Shown here one piece after another: positions 1-5,778 of a stretch of 5,837 bases of DNA (the stretch's first letter is position 1; each line of letters starts with the position of its first letter). Origin of the DNA: Thermoplasmatota archaeon (GTDB lineage: Archaea > Thermoplasmatota > Penumbrarchaeia > Penumbrarchaeales > Penumbrarchaeaceae). Below the pieces are notes generated by a model. That model did not search any database. It was given only the letters and a program-made list of their open reading frames with translations, and had not been told where the DNA came from. The stretch spans positions 1 through 5,837 of the forward strand of contig JAUVLN010000155.1 in NCBI GenBank assembly GCA_030600725.1, read 5' to 3'. Made by a program: the position numbers and the translations under genes.

Positions 1-1564
1 GGTCGACTGTCCGTCGATCAGCCCGGAGATAGTGTTCGCTGCCTCCGGGCATCTTGAGAAGTTCTCGGACCTCCTTGTGAGATGCAGTGGCTGCCTGCTG
101 CCCTTCAGGGCCGATCACCTTCTGAAGGATGTGATCGAGAACCCTGATGCGCTTGGAAAGGATGAGCTTGCAGCCGCCCTGAAGGAGAACGATATCAGGT
201 GCCCCGAATGTTCCTCCGGTCTGGGGGAGCCGGAGGAGTTCAATCTGATGTTCTCCACCTTCATCGGACCAGGCAAGGAGAAACGGGCCTACCTGAGGCC
301 GGAGACGGCCCAATCCATATTCATGGACTTCAATTCCCTCTACCGTTTCAACAGGGACCGCATGCCCTTCGGTGTCGCTCAGATCGGCAAAGGGTTCCGC
401 AATGAGATCTCCCCGAGGCAGGGTATGCTTAGACTCAGGGAGTTCCACATGGCCGAGGGGGAGTTCTTCTTCGATCCGGATAACCCCTCATATCGGAGGA
501 CATCCACATATCGCGATCTACAGGTGGATCTGTTGGCAGGTAGCGACCCTGAAACAGTGATCCATACGACCCTGGGCAAAGCGACCGATGATGGCATCAT
601 CGGTTCCGGGTTGCTCGCGCATTTCCTCGGCGTTACCCACTCCTTTGCGGCGTCTATCGGGATCCCACGTGAGGGGATGAGGTTCAGGCAACACCTCCAA
701 AGTGAGATGGCCCACTATGCACAGGAGTGCTGGGACCTTGAGGTGATCACCTCCGGCGGATGGGTGGAGATGGTCGGCGTTGCGGACAGGTCGGCATACG
801 ATCTTGACCAGCACGCGAAAGCTTCCGGAGTGGAGCTAAAGGCCAGAAGAAGGTTCGACGAACCCGTCGTTAGGGATATCAGCAGGCTTCAGCCGAAAAT
901 GAAGGAGATGGGGCCGATCTTCAGGGGAGATGCAAAGAAGTTGGGGGAGGCGCTGGAGAGCCTGGACCTGACGGGTATAAAGGACCGCATATCATCCGGA
1001 GAGCCCATCACGGTGATGCTGGATGGGGTTGAGGTTGAGGTCCCATCCAACTGCTACGAGCTGGTAGAGGGGCAGGAGCGCATACACGTGGAGACGTTCA
1101 CACCGAATGTTATCGAGCCCTCGTTCGGTATCGACCGGTTGATGATATCCGTACTCGAACACGCTTACCGCGAAACCGGTTCCAGTCCAAGGGGAGGGGA
1201 ATCCGAGGATGGGATCTATAAGGTCCTCAGGTTGGACCCAAGGGTCGCACCCGTCAAGGCGGGGGTGTTCCCTCTTCTTAACAAGGACGGCCTTCCCGAT
1301 CTTGCCTCACCGTTGAATGAGGAGCTGAGGCGGCGTGGGATCAACACGTATTACGACGTGAGCGGGTCGATCGGCAGGAGATACGCCAGAATGGACGAGA
1401 TCGGGACACCCTTCTGTATCACGATCGACCACCAGTCCAGGACGGACGGATGTGCCACGGTGAGGAAGAGGGATACCGGAGAGCAGGTCCGGGTGCTGAT
1501 AGAGAAAATGGTGGATGTGATCGATGGTCTCTGCAGAGGCGGGATAGCATTCGAGAACCTATGA
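1..1564 (+). CDS. glyS: Glycyl-tRNA synthetase, archaeal/eukaryotic alpha2 type (5' end cut by window)
   Basis: Class II aminoacyl-tRNA synthetase that charges tRNA-Gly with glycine in the cytoplasm. The frame is open to the left edge (first whole codon at position 2), and the GTG at 32 lies inside conserved sequence (VFAASGHLEKF), so it is not the true start; the family's N-terminal part is outside the window. Counting V32 as residue 1: a zinc-ribbon-like pair CSGC (18-21) and CPEC (57-60), interrupted by the RADHL signature; RPETAQ (89-94); class II motif 2 with GKGFRNEISPRQG (119-131) and REFHMAE; motif 3 EPSFGIDR (362-369); then an HGTP anticodon-binding domain from about residue 400 (LDPRVAPVKAGVFPL) to the C-terminus with SIGRRYARMDEIGTPFC. 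All class II catalytic landmarks are intact and I see no frameshift. The stop codon is TGA at 1562-1564. The gene's gyS/glyQS-type naming varies; the bacterial alpha2beta2 GlyQ/GlyS enzyme is unrelated in architecture. Confidence 0.96.
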   Translation, partial: VDCPSISPEIVFAASGHLEKFSDLLVRCSGCLLPFRADHLLKDVIENPDALGKDELAAALKENDIRCPECSSGLGEPEEFNLMFSTFIGPGKEKRAYLRPETAQSIFMDFNSLYRFNRDRMPFGVAQIGKGFRNEISPRQGMLRLREFHMAEGEFFFDPDNPSYRRTSTYRDLQVDLLAGSDPETVIHTTLGKATDDGIIGSGLLAHFLGVTHSFAASIGIPREGMRFRQHLQSEMAHYAQECWDLEVITSGGWVEMVGVADRSAYDLDQHAKASGVELKARRRFDEPVVRDISRLQPKMKEMGPIFRGDAKKLGEALESLDLTGIKDRISSGEPITVMLDGVEVEVPSNCYELVEGQERIHVETFTPNVIEPSFGIDRLMISVLEHAYRETGSSPRGGESEDGIYKVLRLDPRVAPVKAGVFPLLNKDGLPDLASPLNEELRRRGINTYYDVSGSIGRRYARMDEIGTPFCITIDHQSRTDGCATVRKRDTGEQVRVLIEKMVDVIDGLCRGGIAFENL

Positions 1565-1578
1565 CCGCTGCCGTTCCA

Positions 1579-2313
1579 TCACCTGTTCCTGATGTACTTC
1601 ACCAGCAGGAACGGCGATCCCAGTATCAGCCCGAAGAGGCACATTACCAACCCTATTACAACTATCCATCCCAATCCCTCGACGAGGAAGGATATCACGG
1701 GAAAACCCCAAGTGGGAAATAGCCTGGAAACGACCAGTGTGAATATTATCGTGCCCCCGAAAAGGAGTATCAGGCCGAGGTAGGAGTTCTTGAAATCCTG
1801 ACCTGACGGGGCCAATGAAAGAGTGAATGAGGTTGCCAGATAGAGGTAGAACACGAACCAGAATGCGCGCAGCTCCCAGAGGTTCTTGTAGATGAGGTCC
1901 CAGGCGGCTCCAAGCGTGTTGAGTATCACTTCCCCCATGTTCCCGGATGCCGTGTAGTTCCAGGAGATATCACATCCCAGCAGAAGATCGAACAGCAGCC
2001 CGATCAGTACGATCAGCAATGGGAGTCCGATGAAGGGAGCCATCGATATCAACGTCTGTCCCAGAACCCCTCCCCTGGGCTTTCCATGAACGACCTCGCC
2101 TCCCACCCTGGAGATTAGGGTGACGCTTGTCACCTTTGCTCCGGTGATCTTGCAGGCCGCCCAGTGGCTGCCCTCATGAACGATTATTCCCGGAGCTGCA
2201 AAGAACAGATACACCCATCTTGGCAGCGAATAGGAGTACATCCTATCCAGCAGGTGGCTCATGACGACAAGTGCCGCAAACCAGAATATTATATTGATCA
2301 CATCAGCAAGCAT
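1579..2313 (-). CDS. Polytopic membrane protein with HExxH motif, M50/site-2-protease-like putative metalloprotease
   Basis: Predicted integral membrane zinc metalloprotease-like protein. The frame is open to an ATG at 2391 (270 aa); I prefer the ATG at 2313 (244 aa) because the 26 residues before it are AT-rich in codon use, lack an obvious role, and the 2391 ATG shares its bases with the divergent gene's start. In 270-aa numbering: an N-terminal membrane segment (28-48), a second segment running into IIVHEGSHW, with the HEGSH zinc-ligand motif at 72-76; a Gly-rich stretch RVGGEVVHGKPRGG (95-108); a hydrophobic segment with ISMAPFIGLP (115-134); an amphipathic region (150-172); a segment FWFVFYLYLA followed by SLAPSGQD (192-199), which resembles the LxPxxxxD third-ligand motif of M50 peptidases; and two last hydrophobic segments (205-225, 230-265). 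It ends KYIRNR. It is shorter than typical S2P enzymes and shows no PDZ or CBS domain. Substrate unknown. It converges on glyS and diverges from the surface protein gene. Catalytic activity is inferred from motifs only. Confidence 0.82.
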   Translation of the reverse strand: MLADVINIIFWFAALVVMSHLLDRMYSYSLPRWVYLFFAAPGIIVHEGSHWAACKITGAKVTSVTLISRVGGEVVHGKPRGGVLGQTLISMAPFIGLPLLIVLIGLLFDLLLGCDISWNYTASGNMGEVILNTLGAAWDLIYKNLWELRAFWFVFYLYLATSFTLSLAPSGQDFKNSYLGLILLFGGTIIFTLVVSRLFPTWGFPVISFLVEGLGWIVVIGLVMCLFGLILGSPFLLVKYIRNR

Positions 2314-2334
2314 CCCAGGTGTATCGACGGTAAT

Positions 2335-2352
2335 GATATTCAATTTTGCTGT
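2335..2352 (-). promoter_or_regulatory. Weak candidate promoter for the membrane protease-like gene
   Basis: Read on the minus strand, a purine/A-rich GCAAAA is followed by TTGAATATC, centred about 26 bases before the ATG at 2313. This is the spacing expected for a leaderless archaeal transcript. The match to a TATA box is poor, so this only modestly supports the 2313 start. A stronger AT-rich element (TTATATT, about 2371-2378 read on minus) could instead drive a transcript with a short leader. Confidence 0.25.
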
Positions 2353-2367
2353 GGGAAAATATAAATA
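2353..2367 (+). promoter_or_regulatory. BRE/TATA box for the surface protein gene, leaderless spacing
   Basis: GGGAAA (2353-2358) followed by ATATAAATA (2359-2367) is a good archaeal BRE plus TATA element. The centre of the TATA box (about 2363.5) is 26-27 bases before the A of the ATG at 2390, which places the expected transcription start at or next to the start codon. No Shine-Dalgarno sequence is visible before that ATG, as expected for a leaderless mRNA. The spacing is direct observation; promoter function is inferred. Confidence 0.7.
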
Positions 2368-2389
2368 CATAATATAATTTGTTTCGCTC

Positions 2390-5300
2390 ATGACCTTATC
2401 AAAGGCAACTCTATTGAATTATGCAATAATTATCATATTTATTTTGACCTCCTTTAATTCTCAAGTTGCTATAGCCGATGAAATTCCAGATCAGGACCTT
2501 TTTTCACAGGCCAGCAACGGTTTGACCTTTTTCAACGAAACCGAACTCATTGATTATGCGGATAACAATAGCTTGGAAGGAGATGGATCAGCTGATAACC
2601 CGTTTGTTTTCGATGGATACAGTTTCACATCGGATAGATGCTTTACTTTATTGGATACTGATCTTTTTGTGGTTATCAGCAACAGCACATTTACAATTGA
2701 TGAGGGACAAATATTGACCATCGGTGTTTATCTGATCAATGTACAAAATTTCACCATTGAGAATTGTTCCTTCAGGTTCTTTGATTTCGCCACGTATTTA
2801 AGTAACTGTTCGAATATTGAAATTATAAGTTCGGATTTCCATGATTCAGAAGATTCCGCAATATATTCCGTCAGTCGAACAACAAATGTTTTAGTGAATG
2901 ACTGCAATTTTATCAATGGATCTATAGGATTATTTTTTGATACATCCTCTATCATAGAAGTGTGTGATTCAATTTTTATAAATTTTTCGAAAAATATTAT
3001 ATTAACAGTTCGGGTAGATGAGATTGTACTAAAAAACTTATCAGCTTACAATGGGAATTTTCTTAATATGACAGATACAAATATTATTGATATCTCTAAT
3101 ATTAAACTTAATAACACGGTAATTAGATTAACCAATTTTCCTTGGAGTCCAATAGGTTTGAAAATATCAATAAATAAATTAAAGGTTAGTAACTCAATAG
3201 GTTCAATCAATGCTTTTAGAGCTGAAAATATATTTGTAAAAAATTCAAACATTGATAATTGTAAAACAGGATTTTCTATAAGAGGTAAAGTATTATTTGA
3301 AAATAATACTATAACAAACTGTCAAACAGCAGTTTCAGGTATTATAAGGAATTCAATGGTTAGTAATAACTCTATAAGTAATTGCGAGAATGGTTTTAGA
3401 ACCAATTCAAATTCGACATATTTTTCAAATAACGAATTAAGAAAAATATGTAATATTGCAATTGAAGCAAGGGATGGACAAAGTGGGAATAACATCTTCG
3501 AAAACAATATTTTAATCAACTGTGGTCATGGTATCTTCCACTTCGACGATGATAAAAACAATATAATCCGTTCGAACAGGTTCATCGACATATCAGGATA
3601 TTACATCAATGTAAGCGATGAATCTTCGGATAATGTGACAATTTACGATAATGCTTTCATCTCATCAGATGGCACACCGATAAGGTGCAACGATGATATA
3701 GAAGTCTCATGGGATCATGAAGAGAGGGGGAATTTCTGGTCGGATTACACGGATCGATATCCCTACGCAGTAATCAACAAAGGGGGTTACTGGGAAACAC
3801 CTTACGACATTGAGGGGGATGCAAATTCACAGGACAACTATCCACTCACAGGGATCACCGATTCCAATCCACCCCTTATCAAGGACAGATCGAATGAAGT
3901 AGGTTACACCGGGGATCCGTTCCATTTCAATTTCACGGTGAAGGATAATCTTCACTTCGATCGCATTTACATCAAGGAGATATTCCTCGAATACAAATAT
4001 GGAACAGTATCAGATAACGTTTCCATCCCACCGACTGAAGAGGGAACATATAACCATTCCATTCAGGTCCCGCTGGAATACGATGGAGAACTCAACTACA
4101 GGATTAGAGCAAGGGACCTATTTGGAAACTGGGATAATACCGGGTGGAAGACAGTTGATGTCCTGGACAATAACATTCCCGAATTGGTCGATGTCAGATC
4201 GGACCCTACTATTGGAGAGAGTGGAGGTTCTGTTAATATTTCCATCTCATACGATGATAATATCGGAGTCGAAAAAGTATGGATCAACGGCTCTTATTCT
4301 AATATTGATGAGAATATCGATATCGAATTGACCGAAATAGGTGACTCATCAGCTGGCCACATTCTGTATATTCCTTATGACGTATACGGATGGTTCAATT
4401 TCACGGTCAGCTTGTTCGATGAGAGGAACGTGTTCAGATCATCGTTATTTTTCCTCAAGATCGATGATAGATCAAAACCGGAAATAGATGAGATCTTATC
4501 GCCAGAGTTCATCTATAACAACGATACAGTAGTAATTTCAGCGGACATCAATGATAACATAGAGATCGCGAATGCCTTTCTTGAATACCAGGTTCCGAAC
4601 CGTGATGTTGAAAACATTTCGTTTTCATCCATGATCGAAGAAAGATATTCATTCACTGTTTTTTGTCCCATCGATGCAAACGGAACACTAATTTACCGTT
4701 TAACTGCCCGAGATGTGAATGATAATTGGATTCAAACCGGGTGGTATGATCTCGATATCCTTGATAATATCAAACCCCAACTGAAAATATACTCTTATGA
4801 ACTGTCTGTATTCACCGGTTGTGAATATGTTCTTGAGTTCGATGCCAGGGATAACATCGATGTTGACAGGTTGGATGTTGAGATCATACAGGACGGAACC
4901 CAATTGGATCATGAACTCATCCAAAACGATATTTATCAATGTATGTTCACGTGTCCATATGATGAGGACAGCGACATTGAGATTACGATCGAGGCATCTG
5001 ACCGGTCACTTAACTTGAATTCAACGAAGTTGACACTTGTTGTGGTGGATAATATACTCCCCGAGATGGATTATAATGTGTCATTTGAAAATGGTCGGTT
5101 GGAACTTGAAGCAAGGATATCAGACAATATAGGTATCTATCAGGTCTACCTTCTGATCAGCGAGGATAATCACACCCTGGTATCATCTAATGATGTTTTT
5201 ACTTTCAACGATAGGATAGATATTGATGACGGTCAATACGATGTGATCCTTGTTACCCTTGATGTTAATTCGAACATGAACATTACCAAGGTTATCTCGA

Positions 5301-5545
5301 TCGAGATCGATAGTTCGGATGTTGGATCCGGCATCGATCCACTATTATTGGCAATTCTGATAATAATGATCGTATTGTTGATTGGGATTCCCATTTTCTT
5401 CATGATAAGAAAGATCTCCGTAAAAGATGATGGAATGAATAAAGATGCTGTTGATGAACAACCGAAAGATGTTGATCTCGAAGGATCGAACCACATTCCT
5501 GTTGTAAGAGAAGAGATCTTATCTGAGCGACCACAGGAAGATTAA
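2390..5545 (+). CDS. Large cell-surface protein: NosD-like beta-helix, five Ig-like modules, C-terminal membrane anchor
   Basis: A 1051-residue predicted surface protein, exported by Sec and anchored by its C-terminus with most of the chain outside. Residues 1-29 form a signal peptide (hydrophobic IIIIFILTSF core, likely cleavage after AIA). From about 45 to 445 runs a right-handed parallel beta-helix of NosD/PbH1 type, opened by EGDGSADNPFVFDGYSF and closed by the family's cap GNFWSDY (447-453) through NYPLTG. Cysteines at 291, 311, 332, 354 and 378 recur every 20-24 residues. Residues about 494-980 hold five Ig-like modules separated by DN-x-x-P-like junctions (P597, P697, P796, P891), each with a DNI/DNL strand signature. 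A membrane helix spans 985-1006, followed by RK and a 45-residue charged tail. I count about 29 N-x-S/T sequons. The start at 2390 is supported by the signal peptide and the leaderless TATA spacing. NosD-like helices occur in copper-site maturation proteins and in many archaeal surface proteins with carbohydrate-binding or structural roles; ligand and role here are unknown. No catalytic motif was recognised. Confidence 0.93.
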   Translation: MTLSKATLLNYAIIIIFILTSFNSQVAIADEIPDQDLFSQASNGLTFFNETELIDYADNNSLEGDGSADNPFVFDGYSFTSDRCFTLLDTDLFVVISNSTFTIDEGQILTIGVYLINVQNFTIENCSFRFFDFATYLSNCSNIEIISSDFHDSEDSAIYSVSRTTNVLVNDCNFINGSIGLFFDTSSIIEVCDSIFINFSKNIILTVRVDEIVLKNLSAYNGNFLNMTDTNIIDISNIKLNNTVIRLTNFPWSPIGLKISINKLKVSNSIGSINAFRAENIFVKNSNIDNCKTGFSIRGKVLFENNTITNCQTAVSGIIRNSMVSNNSISNCENGFRTNSNSTYFSNNELRKICNIAIEARDGQSGNNIFENNILINCGHGIFHFDDDKNNIIRSNRFIDISGYYINVSDESSDNVTIYDNAFISSDGTPIRCNDDIEVSWDHEERGNFWSDYTDRYPYAVINKGGYWETPYDIEGDANSQDNYPLTGITDSNPPLIKDRSNEVGYTGDPFHFNFTVKDNLHFDRIYIKEIFLEYKYGTVSDNVSIPPTEEGTYNHSIQVPLEYDGELNYRIRARDLFGNWDNTGWKTVDVLDNNIPELVDVRSDPTIGESGGSVNISISYDDNIGVEKVWINGSYSNIDENIDIELTEIGDSSAGHILYIPYDVYGWFNFTVSLFDERNVFRSSLFFLKIDDRSKPEIDEILSPEFIYNNDTVVISADINDNIEIANAFLEYQVPNRDVENISFSSMIEERYSFTVFCPIDANGTLIYRLTARDVNDNWIQTGWYDLDILDNIKPQLKIYSYELSVFTGCEYVLEFDARDNIDVDRLDVEIIQDGTQLDHELIQNDIYQCMFTCPYDEDSDIEITIEASDRSLNLNSTKLTLVVVDNILPEMDYNVSFENGRLELEARISDNIGIYQVYLLISEDNHTLVSSNDVFTFNDRIDIDDGQYDVILVTLDVNSNMNITKVISIEIDSSDVGSGIDPLLLAILIIMIVLLIGIPIFFMIRKISVKDDGMNKDAVDEQPKDVDLEGSNHIPVVREEILSERPQED
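2881..3525 (+). other. Strongly AT-rich segment inside the beta-helix coding region
   Basis: Within the surface gene, codons here end mostly in A or T (13 of 60 bases are G+C in 3061-3120 and 16 of 60 in 3181-3240 by hand count), whereas 3721-3780 has 28 of 60. The frame stays open throughout. The change begins gradually near 2880 and recovers over roughly 3520-3560, so it falls inside one protein domain rather than at a gene boundary. Confidence 0.75.
3872..5330 (+). repeat. Five tandem Ig-like module coding repeats, about 95-102 codons each
   Basis: Module junctions carry DNNIPEL (593-599), DDRSKPEI (692-699), DNIKPQL (792-798) and DNILPEM (887-893), giving steps of about 100, 99 and 95 residues. 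Each module has an internal DN signature followed by alternating hydrophobics: DNLHFDRIYI, DNIGVEKVWI, DNIEIANAFL, DNIDVDRLDV and DNIGIYQVYL. The protein repeats are clear; the DNA copies have diverged, so this is an old duplication. Such stalk modules commonly lift a distal domain, here the beta-helix, away from the membrane. Confidence 0.82.
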
Positions 5546-5601
5546 AAGGTATCGATCGATCAACTCTGTTGAGATATTGGAAAAATCATAAGTTATTCCG
5601 G

Positions 5602-5649
5602 TGGTATGAAAACCTCAACGATGTCAAAACGTTTTAGTTTTCATGACCA
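5602..5649. repeat. 12-bp inverted repeat (hairpin) downstream of the surface gene
   Basis: The left arm 5602-5613 (TGGTATGAAAAC) pairs fully with the right arm 5637-5649 (GTTTTCATGACCA), with one bulged G at 5645 and a 23-base loop. The loop holds AAAACGTTTT (5626-5635), whose GTTTT half could compete for the left arm. It starts 57 bases after the surface gene's stop, so it could be a 3'-UTR stem, part of a terminator, or a protein-binding site. The pairing is seen directly; the role is not known. Confidence 0.6.
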
Positions 5650-5676
5650 GTACTATAGTGCATCTTAACAACGATC

Positions 5677-5696
5677 TTTTTATGCTGGGTTTTTTT
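5677..5696 (+). terminator. Poly-T tracts, likely terminator of the surface protein gene
   Basis: A run of five T (5677-5681) and a run of seven T (5690-5696) follow the surface gene on the + strand. Archaeal RNA polymerase commonly terminates at such U-tracts without needing a stable hairpin. The hairpin at 5602-5649 lies 28 bases upstream of the first tract, too far for a classical intrinsic terminator but possibly helpful. Confidence 0.5.
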
Positions 5697-5733
5697 ATTA
5701 ATGAGATAGGCCTATTAAAATCTAAATTAAATA

Positions 5734-5755
5734 GGGAGCATCCGAAGGTGCTCCC
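5734..5755 (-). terminator. UUCG-loop hairpin terminator for the gene entering from the right
   Basis: On the minus strand GGGAGCA pairs with TGCTCCC (7 bp), then after one C-A mismatch comes a closing C-G around a TTCG loop, the very stable cUUCGg tetraloop. Downstream on the same strand is a T-rich run (TATTTAATTTAGATTTTAAT). The stem begins 23 bases after the stop codon at 5779-5781. The tetraloop forms only in minus-strand RNA (the + strand gives GAA with a bulge), which fixes the direction. Confidence 0.65.
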
Positions 5756-5778
5756 GTCGTTCTACCATTCGATATATC

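Noticed and set aside
32..34. GTG as start codon of glycyl-tRNA synthetase
   Set aside because: The frame is open back to position 2 and the sequence before and after the GTG belongs to the conserved core of the enzyme; it is an internal valine.
518..814. 98-codon open frame on the minus strand inside glyS
   Set aside because: It lies antisense to conserved catalytic-domain sequence, its peptide has no recognisable features, and long antisense frames are common in GC-rich genes.
3046..3519. Hydrophobic minus-strand open frames within the beta-helix gene
   Set aside because: They are antisense to an AT-rich beta-helix region, where Asn/Ile/Lys codons read in reverse give Leu/Phe/Ile-rich peptides; no start signals support them.
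3240..3525. CRISPR-like or DNA-level direct repeats in the beta-helix
   Set aside because: The periodicity of 60-72 bases is protein-level (one coil per 20-24 residues); the DNA copies are divergent, coding and lack constant repeats or spacers.
3999..4331. 110-codon + strand frame overlapping the Ig-like modules
   Set aside because: It is in another frame of a well-supported gene, has no signal or domain, and arises from the open codon composition.
2390..5545. Copper-centre assembly (NosD) function for the surface protein
   Set aside because: Only the beta-helix fold is shared; there is no nos cluster nearby, and the Ig stalk and membrane anchor point to a surface role.
5706..5715. 10-bp palindrome ATAGGCCTAT in the 3' spacer
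   Set aside because: It is too short to support a role and lies in the T-rich run after the minus-strand terminator; no second copy was seen.
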